A stretch of 64,000 bases of DNA from Symsagittifera roscoffensis (GCF_963678635.1 NC_087066.1:65943277-66007276), one strand, 5' to 3'; numbered from the stretch's first letter, positions 23,006 to 35,187 are shown. Translations and numbers: made by a program. The notes: a model not told the origin generated them from the sequence alone.

Positions 23006-23960
23006 GCAAGGAGCTCAATGTGGGTTTCTCGAGTCTTGAGAGGGAAAGCAAGGGGCTCGAGGGTGAACTCGGATAAAATCCGAGGTCACGGAAAAGAAAT
23101 TTTAACGAAACAAAATATTGTTATTAATATGCTATAGTTATAATATAAAACAAAATGTTGCATGAAAAATTCCTGACTGGATAGGACAAAAGAAATTTTA
23201 ATCATAAGCTTCAAAAGAGGATATTTAAGGTGCAGGTATATGAAAATTTTGATTGCTGTTCAGCCATAGTGTGACAATTTTTTATAGTGGTGATTTTTGG
23301 GATGTAGATAAACATTTTGATTGAACAGGGAAATGAAAACGAAAGGTTTACCGAATCAAGCAGCGAGGTTGCAAGAGCAGAGGGAGTGGATGCGATCTTA
23401 CGAACAATTGAGAGCTTGGGAAGAATTGTGATCAGTTCTGATGACGAGGAGGCTCTACTAAGACAGATCACGGTGTCAAATTCATCAGGTCCTAGTATGT
23501 CGAAGGCTAGGAGTACGAAAAGAGCAGGCAGCTCAATGTGGGTTTCTCGAGTCTTGAGAGGGAAAAGAAGGGGCTCGAGGGTGAACTCGGATAAAATACG
23601 AGGTCACGGGAAAGAAATTTCAACGAAACAAAATATTGTTATTAATATGTTATAGTTATTATATAAATCAAAATGTTGCATGAAAATTTCCTGACTAGAT
23701 AGGACAAAAGAAATTTTAATCATAAGCTTCAAAAGCGGATTTTTAAGGTGCAGGTATATGAAAATTTTGATTGCTGTTCAGCGATAGTGTGACAATTTTA
23801 TATAGTGGTGAATTTTGGAATGTAGATAAACTGTAGATAGTTGCTGCAAACTTCTGTAAATGACCACTGGCACTGTATCTTGAGCAACACTCGGTATTCT
23901 GGGGACTCACTGGCAGGCGGCAACACGCGATGAGGAAATCGATCTCGAGTCCGGGGAGTA

Positions 23961-24360
23961 CGTGCCAGTCGGTCATATTTGGAAGTTTGACCTTGAGGAA
24001 CACGAAATACGCAATTTTGGGAGGAAATTAAATAAATCTCAGAAAAATAAGATCAGAACATCCGATTTACAATCGCGGGAAAGTACCTAAAAAAGCAGCG
24101 GGAAATTGCTATTCGCAGTTTCCAGATACGAAATAAAACGCGAGTAGAGCCGTCTTATCCTGAAATAGGAGAAGAAACGATTACGAAAGAAGAACAATTA
24201 TTCGAGCTGAACTAGAGTGAACCCTCAGTGGAAAGGTGGACAGCTGGGGTGTCCCAATGGTTCAGACCAAAACTTCATTACTAGAGTCAAAACTTGTTTT
24301 CCTTCTTGAAACTAATTAGTATTAAACTCCTCAAGTTATCATACTTAATTCTCGAGTTGC
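23961..24360 (+). repeat. Element A 3' LTR, first 400 bp (copy 2), interrupted by element B
   Basis: Same as 16324-16723. Its last three bases TGC recur as the first three bases after the B 3' LTR (47029-47031), consistent with, though shorter than, a usual target-site duplication. The A LTR then continues at 47029-47474, giving about 846 bp in total, close to the 918 bp of B. Confidence 0.75.
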
Positions 24361-25278
24361 TGTGACATTCGAGCAGAATGGCCAAAATGAAATCTCTGCA
24401 GAATTCGAATTTTTAGCAGCGAGCCTTCCGGATTGATGATTATTAAGAATTAAGAACGTTATTGGAACGATTGGCCAAACGGTGAGGGCTAGAATATTCT
24501 GGTATTTTAAAATTTTAAAAATTCGAAGTGATGACGTAACATTTCTGAGAAACGTCAGAAACGGCCATTTTGGCAAAGAGGTAAAAGAAAAACACAACAA
24601 CATTAGTTGCGCGGACGAGAAGTACGAAAATTGTGAGAAAAAACAATAGCCGATTAGAGAAACAGCAGTGAACACTCCGAGTTGCAACTATTGTGTCGCT
24701 ACAATAGTTGCAGGGCCGTTGCAGACAACGGTGAAGGGTGGAGGACAGCCTTCCGGATTAAGAGGAAGTCAAGATTAGCGAGCTTGATTCAGTGGATTCA
24801 AGAATCCGGAAGGGTTTCGGGACTGAAACTTTTAGCCTGTTATATAGACTTTTAGCTTCTTGTCATGTCCTGATTTGAATTTAATTAACATCTGGATTTA
24901 TTTTGATAAGGATGAGAAGCTAGGAGTTGGGGGAAAGGGTTGATCCATCTTCGATGGAGATGATGATTTTTATCTACTGAACAAAAACAATAGTAATATA
25001 ATCAATAGTAGTAGCCCTGTTTTTAGGAGTGACCTCGTGGTCTGGGGATACTGAGCCATGAGCTCACTATTTCTGCATGTAATCTAGTTAATTTGAGTGT
25101 TTTGACCAAAGCCGGAAGCAGTAACGTTTTTGTCGACCCGATGTTGGAAAAGACCACCGAAAGTACTGGCTTGGTAGAGACGGTGAAAAGCATGCAAAGC
25201 TCTGTTTAGACGTTAGCCAGTCGTCATAAGACTTAGTTTTGTTTTCCGTCGATATGTATCTTCCGGGCGAATGTTACA
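24361..25278 (+). repeat. Element B 5' LTR (918 bp)
   Basis: TGTGACATTCG...CGAATGTTACA. Within it three stem-loops follow closely: GCAACTATTGT/ACAATAGTTGC (24684-24711, perfect 11-bp stem), CCGTTG/CAACGG (24715-24730) and GCCTTCCGGATT/AATCCGGAAGG (24748-24813). A further hairpin TCCATC/GATGGA (24944-24958) has a counterpart with different bases but the same pairing in the A LTR (47144-47162). A TATATAG at about 24842 could be a TATA element. The transcription start and poly(A) site are not evident. Confidence 0.92.
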
Positions 25279-28268
25279 TAGATGTTTTTATGGCGCTCCT
25301 GGGTGTTATTCTTTTTAACATCATGACCGGCAGAACCGTTAACGATCACTCCGCGCCGAGCGGATGCTCACATTAACGCCCTTAATAGGCCTAAACCGCC
25401 GGGGTGGAATGGTAGTTCGGAACGCGGAAGCCTTCCGGATTACCGTGAATAGCTTTTTAACTTAGTTAAGACCGAAAATTCACGAACCAGGAAGGGTGGG
25501 GGGATTCGCGGTCCCGTCATCTCCTGAATGGTTTGTGACCAAAAACACTTAAAGATATATATAAAACCAAACAAAAAGTAGTATAGTACCCAAGAAAAGC
25601 AAAAAACATAAAAAAATATACGAAAAAACCAAAAACAGTAAAAAAAAAAAAAGTAAAAAATCAGTAGAAATCATCCCCCCAGACAAGATGTGATCCGACC
25701 CCCCCCCCGTTTGTTGTTGATAGATATATTGTTGTTACAGGCATTTATATCAGTCAGCATTGTTACGATCAGTTTTGTAGCCCGTTTGTGAGGCTTGTAC
25801 TGTAGGGTTATTTGAGCATTTAAGCACGTTAATGATAAATTGCGCTAAATCCGGAAGGGTCAGCTGATTTGCACTCAATTCGGAAGGGTCTTGGGTGAAG
25901 ACTGATCCGGCAAGCAGTACAAGGAGCAACAAGAAGGGGCTCAACGACAACAACAATCGACTGTTGGGTATCGTTAACAAGTTTTGTATCCCTTTTGGTA
26001 CAAAAAGTAAGATAGTAATCTGTGGGGGGCTCGACAGTGCTGCACTGTAGTGACCCTTCACCGAACTGCGAATATCCGAGTTAAGCACCTTAATTCGGAT
26101 ATTAAACAAACCCGGAGGGGTATAGTATTACTACTATTATTAATTATATAGCCTATATTAATAGTCCTATATCGTTTTTCAGTCAAAAACAACGAAAACA
26201 GACCGGTTTTTAGGGTCAAAATAGCGATATTTTGATCCCCCCACAAGTCGCGATTTTTGAGATATCGATATTTTTTGAAACGCAAAAAAGCGCTAAGTTA
26301 GTGTGTTACATCGTAACAGCACTACCACAATAGGTAGAACCGGTTAAGTTAAGTTCGAAAATGGTTGGAACTATTTTGGTACCGAAAACCGAAATTTCGT
26401 GATTTTTGAGAAAACGAAACACTATAAATTTAGAAAAATTTTTGAAATTTTTGAGTTACGACAGTAAAAATAGTTGTTCGGACGACGTCCACTAGTGAAT
26501 TTACAAGTTTTAAAACCCGCTACCCGAAAGCCTTCCGGGTTGCAGAGAAATCGAACTTAACGTGTTTGATTTGGTGGATTCATCAATCCGGAGGGGTACA
26601 GGTAGCATAGTTTTTCGCAAATTTTTTCTACAAAAGCGTTTTAGATCGGCTCTTTTGCATTGAACTAGAAAAGTATAGGCCTTTTGAGCTCGGGTCAATA
26701 ATTTTTAGGACGAAAGGACCAGATTTGCGGAAAAAGTTAGGCGGAAACTATAAGAGAGAAAATTTTTGAGTTTAGAAGAAAGACGTTTTGGTTAATAACT
26801 TTGGAACTACTGGGCATATCGAGTTGATCTTGGTACCAATAGATCAGAAATTAGCTGAGCTTACTGATAGGGACAAAAGTTTTTCGGAAAAATAAGCGTG
26901 AAAATTTTTTGAGATTGTTTTTAGTAAATTCACCAATTAGGAAGGGTAGACCCTTCACGTTTTATAAATTTCTTTTAGAAAAGCCCTTATACCCCTACTA
27001 AAAGGTGATAGCGATTGAATAAAGTAACTTTAGGCTGTGCTAGACGAAAAGGGAAGGCTAAAGGCACAGCAAAACATTAATCGAGCCGAAGTTAGGCGAG
27101 CGATAAGACCCTTCACCGTTAGTGTGAATTGTCAAATAAGAGGCTTAACTTCAATCCGGAAGGGTCTAGGAAAGTAGCACATACCCTTCCTAGTTAATTG
27201 AAAGAGCAAAATTGCATCGGAGAACGTATCCGGAGGGGTATAGGTTGAAAGAAGGTAAACTCCGAAAAGCTACTTTTACAAAACCGGAGGGCTCCCAATC
27301 CGGAGGGGTCAAAGGTTTTTCAAGTTAGGAGGGGTCCGAATCCGGAGGGGTCTTATAGTTGCTAATTCGGAGGGGTCCAAATCCGGAGGGTTCTTGTATT
27401 AACTAACTCAGAGGGGTCCCAATCCGGAGGGGTCTAGATTCTGCCAGTCCGGAAGGGTCCTATTTGTGCCAACCCGGAGGGGTATTATTTTATTAAAGGA
27501 CTTAGGTAGACGAAAGAAAGACTAAAAAGTGAGAGGTATTAGGTTAGTAGCACACAGGCTAGGTATCAGTGACTGCACTGGTAACTTGCCTTTCAATAAG
27601 AACCAGACCAAAACAAAACAGGTCCGAACTCGGATATTCGCGACACTAAGTCTAAGTTAAAAAGTGCGTGATTCATTGGTGTGGATTGTAACATAATACG
27701 TTTTTGGGAAAAGTGACTGCCCTGAGGATTTTAGTAGGTCTAGCTCGGGCAGTCCAAAGGCAGATAGGTAACATAGTACTCGGTGGGTGCGATAGACGCC
27801 CACTTGAGAAAATTACTGCCTTCAAAGTTTTGTCTGTTTGGTGCAGCACCGAGCAGGGAAAGCTTTTTCTTTAAAAGACAGGTTCGACTATTGTACTGCG
27901 ACAGACTAAGAGTACATTACACATACGTTTTTTTTCATAGAGGTTTTCATAATCTGACATTAAATATATATATTTTGTTTTTTGATTTTAAATCAACATA
28001 AACTGTGCTTGATTGGGTAGTGAGTACACTATCTTTTAAATTGACTGATAACATCATATTGTGCTAGTTTTCAAATCTTACCACCTATAATCGGTTAGTG
28101 TGAATAAGTTTTATACAAACTGTACTCTGATAACATACAGGGATTCGTGGTCACTATTTAATAGAATCTTGTGAAAATTATTGTGTTGTGTCATTATTAT
28201 TGTTAATAAAACTATAAGGTCTCTAGCAATCGAGTTAAGTATAGGCATTAAAAAGTGACAAATAGAGA
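25279..28268 (+). other. Element B 5' leader, 3 kb, without gene
   Basis: No convincing ORF precedes the gag ATG at 28269. The first 580 bp are shared with 17642-18220. The middle is AT-rich, and from 25851 to 27485 the word CCGGAGGGGT or CCGGAAGGGT recurs many times. A unit at 26529-26597 (CCTTCCGGG ... ATTCATCAATCCGGAGGGG) resembles the inverted pair in the LTR. A pyrimidine-rich acceptor-like TTTTTTTTCATAG occurs at about 27932-27944. Such a long leader could hold packaging, dimerisation or ribosome-entry functions; none can be assigned. Confidence 0.7.
25851..27485 (+). repeat. Dispersed CCGGA(A/G)GGGTC words in the B leader
   Basis: At least 14 near-copies of a 10-12-base word (A)TCCGGAGGGGTC, for example at 25851, 26113, 26588, 27160, 27230, 27301, 27341, 27381, 27424 and 27464. 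They are densest between 27150 and 27485, where they come in pairs about 20 bases apart. Complementary GACCCTTC words (26050, 26949, 27108) could pair with them. The same word occurs in both orientations in the LTR. Confidence 0.85.
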
Positions 28269-29975
28269 ATGAGTCTAGACAAGTCAAGGATACCAAAACG
28301 AGGTAATAGCTCTAGGAAATTCATACCTGAAAAGCAAAGAAAAACGATGACCGATCCTTTTGTGGATTGGATCAAGCGATCCCGGTCCGACAAAGGGGAG
28401 ACGGTTTCAGGCAGAATGGTTGAAACGAGAAGTCAGAAGACCTCAGAAGAGCGAAAAGAACTGTTAGAAGTGGAGGTCAATACGGACCATACCATGAACG
28501 ACAACCAGGAAGTAAATGGACTGGAAGGGAGAGGCAGAAGGCTGGCGAGTGAATCTACTCCTGTAGAACAAGGCCATGATTTTGCTACTTTCACCGGGAC
28601 ATTGGATCGAGAAGAGATGTCGGAACTGTCCGACATCTCAACTGAAGTAGCGACAACGAGAAGATCTCCGACAGACAACACTATGATGGCAGGTGGAACT
28701 GGGAAACAAACAACGTCATCATCGTTCTCCGAAAGAATGTAGAACACCTTCGGAAACATCTTTCCATTCACCATGGGAGGAGGCCCAGGGAACGAAGTTG
28801 AATCCCAGGAGGAAGAGGATGAAGAGGAGCAAGGGGACTTTGGATCTCAGGTCAGCATGAATAGTTCGATCCAGGAGAACGAGGCATACGTCGGAAGAGA
28901 GACTGGAACCAGGGACAAATTTGGTGTAGTGACAACAATAAGCAAAGAGGCAAACACACCGGGCCAGTCAAGAGACTTCGCGATTATGACAAATTCAGAG
29001 CTGCAAGCTGGGGAGAGTAGAAATAGAGAGCTGGGCAACGCATTGGCGGATCCTGAGGTAGATAATGAAAAGACGTCGAGGCAGAGAGTCAAGGCCCGGA
29101 TCTCGACCAGCACGAAGCTACCTGGGACCGACAGGGTTACACCGCCACTAGTAACGCCACTCGTGGATAACGGGGCAGCACTAGAAGAAGCCTTAAACAA
29201 CATAGTGGACAGTTTAGGAGAACAAAACGAGCAGATGTCAATAAGGATGAGTGAACTAGAAAGGGCAGTTCACATTGAAAGAGAGAGTCTGCGGGAAGAA
29301 ATAAACCGCAACAGACAAGAAGTTGGCAGTAGCGAAAAAAGCTTGAAAGAAAGAACGGACGAACATATGGCGAGGAACTTGTCGCGAATGACAAGAGAGG
29401 CGGAACAGCGAGAGTTACGCTTAAGAGACGACATGGAGAAGTTAAGAATTCAACAAGAGCAGTCTCTTGGGACTCTTGACACAAAGATAGACGCGATGAT
29501 GGAGAGGCGAACTCAGGCTATCATGGATAGGTTGGACGGGCTACTAAGCAGCAAGAGTGGGCCAAAAGAAGGAGAACCGAACTCGGGAGGTCCCAGCAGG
29601 GAACCGAGGGTGAACTTCAATGAACATCAAAAGAGGAAGACGTATGGATCCACTAGAGGCAGGGGCAGTTCACCAGGCTATGCCACAAGGGGTAATGGAG
29701 CATGGGGCCCGAGCAGTAGAGCAAGTTCAACGGGGAACAGACAAACCTCTAACGAACGACCAACGCAAGGCACACATGCGACTGGGAGATGTGATTCCGG
29801 CAACAGGGGGCATGCAAGCCCGAGGACGAGTCATGTAGGCCAAGAGGGAAACACTCACGGCGATTCGGATTGCAGGGATGCACCGCATATAGAGCCTTTG
29901 ACGAGGTGTGAGGACACTCAGGCGGGACACTCAAGGGATGCTACACGGCAATGGCCACAGCATTTGAACCCCTAA
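28269..29975 (+). pseudogene. Element B gag N-terminal region with in-frame TAG
   Basis: ATG 28269 opens a frame that stops at TAG 28740-28742 and continues in the same frame to 29975, 157 plus about 410 codons. The product is polar and mostly disordered: an acidic EEEDEEEQ patch, a coiled coil at about 29180-29530 (repeated heptads with ELERAV, REEINRNR, MEKLRIQQEQ), then a Gly/Ser/Arg-rich tail resembling the nucleic-acid-binding tails of gag proteins. No zinc knuckle is seen. The frame then ends over the first codons of the capsid-like ORF that starts at 29951 in another frame. The TAG could be a mutation or a readthrough codon; one copy cannot decide. Confidence 0.65.
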
Positions 29976-30505
29976 ACAGGTCTTTGGAGACATTCCTGAC
30001 AAGGTTATCCAGAACCAATGAACGCAGTGAGAAGTCCAGAAGAGTCTTTAAGAAACCAAGATGCTACAAAGACGAATCTGATGGCTGTATTGATACCTGG
30101 ATAGAGGTAATGAAGCTGCATTTCGAGGAAGAGGACTTGTCGGAGAGACAGGAATGCAGCGCGCTCACCAGCAACTTAGAAGGGACAGCCCCGAACTGTG
30201 TCATGGCCAAGAAGCAATATCAACGTGAGACTGCTGAGAAGATCTTCGAAATCTTGTTAAACCGTTTTGGATCAGGGGTGCAGGGGCACCAGGCGATGAT
30301 GCGCTTCGAGAAACGGAGGCAACGAGAAGATGAAACGATAGACAAATTTCTCGATGAATGGAAATGCTGAGGAGACGCAGCCAAGCGGACGAGTCAAACC
30401 GAAGGATGAACTTGGCCGTAGCCTCGAAATTTATCGATGGTGGGAAGAATGATGAACTTCGTACGATGCTAGCAACGCATTACACACCACATTACTGGAC
30501 ATCAG
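29951..30505 (+). pseudogene. Element B gag capsid-like region, frameshifted and truncated
   Basis: The frame 29951-30370 (139 codons) has the look of the Retrotrans_gag family: an IDTWIEVMKLHF start, a helical middle and FEKRRQREDETIDKFLDEW near the end. The same protein continues in the +1 frame from about 30362 (LRRRSQADES... to LATHYT near 30484), so a frameshift lies at about 30362-30368. Right after that, B joins directly to the GHQVIRNLSEP segment of the protease region. Element A has at least 100 more residues there (15-330), so B has an internal deletion at about 30485-30495. Gag is needed to form the particle; this copy cannot encode it intact. Confidence 0.72.
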
Positions 30506-31894
30506 GTGATCAGAAATCTGAGTGAACCATCCGAGTTCACTTTGATGCATTTGGACACATATGCAGATTATCTGAGGCAGGTGGAGCCACGCACCGAGTC
30601 GAGAGCTGTGCGAGCACTACTAACGACGGGTGGCCCACGCACTAAGAAACTTCATGGACGCTACCTAGAGGTCTATGGGCCGTATCAAGTAATGCTGAAC
30701 GTGGATGGAATCAGTATCTACACCAGGACTTATGTAACAACAGATGATGACCAAATGGGGCAGATCTATTTGGGAGAAGAGGAACTCAAAGTCCGCAGGA
30801 TAGGCCATGACGCCATGATGGAACAAGACGCAGTACACATTGGGTATGAAGCAGATGTGACCGCACATCTGCTCGACACCAACGGAACAAAAATCGGAGT
30901 CACAGGGCTTCTGGACACAGGAGCGGTAGTGAGTGTGATGCCGATAAAGACTTGGGAAAGAATGGGCTTCACGCGGGAAGATCTAATTCCAACGAATCTC
31001 CGACTGGCCGCAGCCAATCGAGGAGCTATCTACGTAGCCGGAAGAACACCAATAGCGGTCCTCCACATGGGAGGACGAGATCTTTGGATGAGCTTCCTGG
31101 TGGTAGAGAATCTGGACGACGCCGACCATTTCATCCTGGGCAGAGATTTTGTCAGGAATTTTGACGTGATGATTGACTTGAACAACGGTCTGATACGGAT
31201 TAGAAACCCGGACCGAAAGTATGTTAAGAGACCAATTAATAGGATAATAACAGACGAAAACAAGGTACCAATTTTTTTGGATAGAAAAGTAAAATTACAA
31301 CCAGGACAAGCTGTGGTAGCAATTTTTAGAATGAGAAATTTGAATTCGTTAAGTGATAGTAAACAGGTTTGCTTAGTACCGAATCCAAATAGTCAGAGTT
31401 CGGTGATTTTAGGCCGGAGCTTCTCGGTAACGCGAAACAGACATTGTGTCAGTGTGTTGTTGAACACACTGGACACCACGGTTTCAATCCAGCGTGGAAA
31501 GAAGCTTGGCTACGCTTTGCCGATGAGGACCGACTATGAGGAGACACAAAACTTGAAGAAATATAGTGTGAAAGACTGTCCTTAACATGCCAATAAAGAT
31601 AAAATTTTAAAGAGGATTAATGAATTAAAATCTATTCATAAATTGTTTTCAATGAAATCCGAAACGAACGACGGCTTATCCAGCTGCTCGAATTTTCCGG
31701 AACGCCCCTCGTCATACGAACTAGAATCTGACAAACCGGTTTTGCCAGAGATAGAACATTTAAAAGGAAAAATAGGTGAGGGAGATTTCGAAAAATTAAG
31801 GGACCTCCTAAATCAGAACGCAGATGTATTTTCAAAACATAAGGCGGATATCGGTTGCTGTAATTTCTTCGAACACGAAATCGAACTAGAATAG
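30506..31894 (+). pseudogene. Element B retropepsin and pre-RT linker, two in-frame stops
   Basis: The frame 30506-31585 (359 codons) carries the aspartic protease of the pol polyprotein. The active-site LLDTGAVVSVMP is at about 30909-30944, and the hydrophobic FILGRDFVRNFDV block at 31132-31167 corresponds to the family's conserved ILG-R/D motif. The frame is interrupted by TAA at 31583-31585, continues in the same frame as an acidic linker (KADIGCCNFFEHEIELE, at 31838-31891), and meets TAG at 31892-31894 before the RT. Element A has sense codons at both places. The first residues come from the deletion join at 30490. No Met start is expected, because this is an internal part of gag-pol. Confidence 0.85.
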
Positions 31895-31920
31895 GGCGCC
31901 GTTCCCCATAGGGAAGGCGC
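31892..31920 (+). promoter_or_regulatory. UAG stop immediately followed by a strong hairpin
   Basis: TAG (31892-31894), one spacer base, then GCGCC-G-TTCCC / CATA loop / GGGAA-GGCGC (31896-31920): ten base pairs with one bulged G. It lies at the protease-RT boundary. A stop followed by structure is the form of some retroviral and plant-virus readthrough signals, but the usual spacer is longer and element A has neither stop nor stem. Confidence 0.4.
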
Positions 31921-33795
31921 AAGACGAATGACGCCACACAAATCGGAAGCGTGCCGAGCGGAAATAGAAATGTTGCTTGAATACGACATGATAGAACCCT
32001 CGAAATCGCCATGGGCTTGCGGGGTAGTAATGGCGAAAAAGAAAGGGGGGCAGCTTAGATTTTGTTGCGAATTTCGTTACTTGAACGCGGTAACGATAAA
32101 AGATGCGTATCCGATACCGCGAATAGACGAGAGCCTATCTAAACTTGGTGATGCCAAGTTCTTCACCACATTGGACTTAGGTTCTGCCTTCTGGCAGGTC
32201 CCTCTGCGAAAGAAGGACAGAGAGAAAACAGGATTCGCGTGCGAATTGGGATTGTACCAGTGGAAGAGGATGCCCTTTGGCTTGTGCAATGCAACGGCCA
32301 CTTTTCAAAGACTGATGGCTCAGGCTTTGACGAAAGTGACCAAGAAGTACGGGAATCTCGTGATGTGTTACGTGGATGACGTAGTCATAGCGACACCGAC
32401 CCTGGAAGACCACATTGATAGGCTCGATGAGGTCTTTGGATGCATGAAAAGAGCAGGATTAAAGTGCAAACCATCGAAATGTGAAATCCTTAGGGATTCG
32501 ATAAAGTACCTAGGAAGAATGGTGGATAGGCATGGTGTGAGGCCGGACCCGGAAGTAGTGGAAGCAGTGTTGACATGGAAGGCCCCCAGGAGGGACACAC
32601 AGCTCCTGAGCTTCCTAGGGTTTGCCAATTACTACCGAGAATTCATAAAAGGATATGCGGACAAGGTGTACCCGATGCAGAAGCTGATGCGCAACAAAGG
32701 GAAAAAGTTCGAATGGAACGATGAGGCACAGGTTGCTTTCGAGAACATAAAGCGGGAACTGTGCGAAGCGCCAGTGCTGGGCATGCCTACAGAAAAGGGC
32801 ATGTATGTTCTCGACACAGACGCATCGGTGGTGGTCATCTCAGGAATCTTGCATCAAGAGCAAGAATGGAACGGAAGAACAGTTCTCCGTCCCATTGCAT
32901 ACGGCAGCAAAGTCTTGAGTGACACAGAGATGAAATATGGCGCACCAAAAGCAGAAATGTTTGGAGTAGTCATCTTCGTGGAAAAGTACCGTGCATACTT
33001 GGGGAGCGCTCCCTTCAAGTTACGCGTGGACAACAGAGCGTTATCCTGGTTGAAGACCTACTCGATGGATCAGAGTTACATTGGTAGATGGATAGTAAGA
33101 TTGGATGGCTACCATATGATAATCGAACATAGGATGCGTGATAAACACCAGAATGCTGACAGCCTCAGCAAGAAAACTGAGTTCTATGAAAGATTGGAGC
33201 AGAAGCAGGCCAATCAGGCGGAAATAAAGGAGGGATTCTCGTTTCTGGACAAAGAAACTTATGAAGCGCTTCCCTTAACGAGATGGTTGGATAAGTCTGG
33301 ACATCCAATTCCAGGGCACCCTGAGTTACCTGTAGAGAAAGCAGCCGAGATAAAGATCCTATCCAAGGAGGACCCGGTCCCCTTGGATCTGTTGCTGCGC
33401 TCGAACCTGGTCCAGCAAGAACTCTCTCGCATGAACATAAACAGCCTCTCATTATTGGATAAAACGGTGCAAGTCACACCGCAGGTGATGCGGATGCTGG
33501 GTGGATTGTTAGAAAGAGAAGTGACCAGAAATGACCCCGAGTGGACAGCTGCAGTGGCATCGCTAACAGTCAGTGAGAAAGGGAAGATCAGGCCGTCCAG
33601 ACGACAGCACGAAGAGAACCAGAGGGATTGTAGGACAATAGTTCAGCAACTAGTATCCTCAATACCCCAAGAGATTTTAACCAGTACTTCTTACGGACAG
33701 AAAGAACAGGGGAGCAGCAAGCGAAGGAAAACCGTCACCTTTGTGGACCGGGTTAAAGAGGGCGAAGAGGCAGAACAAAATCTGCTGCAAGACTA

Positions 33796-33940
33796 TTTGT
33801 CCGGGGAGAAGGATGATGAGAAGAACCAGCGATCACAAGATCAACACCCGGGACGAGAAAATTTGTCCGGGGAGTCTGAGATAAACGAGAAAATTCCTGA
33901 TGAGAAACAGGACCTAGAGAACAAGGTTTTGTCCGGGGAG
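33796..33940 (+). repeat. Three TTTGTCCGGGGAG copies in the pol linker
   Basis: Exact copies at 33796-33808, 33862-33874 and 33928-33940, each exactly 66 bp after the last and each read in frame as LSGE. Ten of the bases equal the 3' polypurine-like tract at 46099-46108. The regular spacing could come from a 66-bp coding duplication, but sequence between the copies has diverged while the 13-mer has not. Confidence 0.8.
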
Positions 33941-35177
33941 TTCAGATGGATGCGAAGAAAGCACAGACATGATCTGGAGGAGAGTGCAGTCTCCAGCACA
34001 ACCTCTTCGACGGATGATAATTCAGGAAGCTCAGGAATGGACACCTATTCAGACAGGATTTCGAGCTCGGGATCAGAACTGTCAGAACTGGCAATACACA
34101 CGCTACTAGTGGAAACTCGGGCAAGGGACCTGGACAGAGAAGTGTACCAGGATCCTGACAGTGATCACTACCTAATACCAAGTGAAAGAGTCTTTGACAA
34201 CGCAGCGGATGACTTAGAGACGATAGCGGTATCGAAACGTTCGATAAGCCTGTTGCCGCAGAAAGAGGTAGTCAGGACTGATCTTCAGCCGTTTGAACAA
34301 GAGACACAACCGTTGGCGAAGATTTGGTGCGTTAAGATGGAAGAAGACACACATCAGCCCAACGAGCTGAAAAGTCAGATGAGAGTCATGAAGACATACT
34401 TGAAGGCGAGATACAGACTCTCGGACCTTCTAAGAGCGCAGAGAAATGATCGCATGACAAGCAACCTGAAAAGGTGGATCGAGAATGGTTCTCCGGATAA
34501 AGGGGACCTCGAGGAAGATAGTTATCGCATCCTGAGACAATACTTCATGCAGAAGGAAGGGAGGTTATATTTGAACAAGGACGGGATCGTGGCTTGCAAA
34601 AGAAGGGAGGAAGACAGAGTCCTATACAAGTATAACGCGATAGTGTTACCGCAACTCTATCAGACAGAACTATTATTCAGGTCACATGATCAGATGGGCC
34701 ATCAGGGGATCGACAAAGTATATCAGAGGATACTGAAGCGCTTTGAGTGGCCTGGGATGAAAAAGGCATGCGAGAAATGGGTAACAGCATGTCTGTCATG
34801 CCAACAGGTCAAGGATCCAAGGAAGTTGCGATTTCCTTTACAATCGATCGAGTCGTCTGAATTCAACGAGGTGGTGCAAATAGATCACCAAAAGATATGC
34901 ATGACAGACAATGGTTACAATCAGGTGCTGGTCATGATAGATCATTTTACGAAGTATACAGAGGCCGTGCCCTGCATAACTGCCTCGGCGGAAGAGACAT
35001 GCGACCACCTGATCAATACGTGGATAGCAAGACATGGTTGTCCGATGACGTTTCAATCGTATAATGGAACAGCTTTCGTAGGAGAGCTTACGAAAGAGCT
35101 TATGAGACGCTCACAGGTCGCTCAGGCTCACTCCACGACATACCACCCTCAGACGAATGGCTTAGTGGAAAGACAGA

Positions 35178-35187
35178 ATAGGATAGG
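35178..35187 (+). other. ATAGG tandem duplication causing the integrase frameshift
   Basis: ATAGG occurs twice in a row here and once at the matching place in element A (4724-4728, ATAGA). The extra five bases shift the integrase frame. Confidence 0.85.

Larger units (their letters stand above)
18231..25858 (+). repeat. 7.63-kb tandem duplication, copy 2
   Basis: Second copy of 10594-18220, contiguous on its right with the intact element B. Because it contains the full 5' LTR and leader start of B, it is the ancestral location of that segment; copy 1 is the derived piece or an assembly duplicate. Confidence 0.95.

Noticed and set aside
25879-27480. CRISPR-like array from the regularly recurring CCGGAGGGGTC word
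   Set aside because: Spacing is irregular, words are only 10-12 bases, and the context is a eukaryotic retroelement leader.
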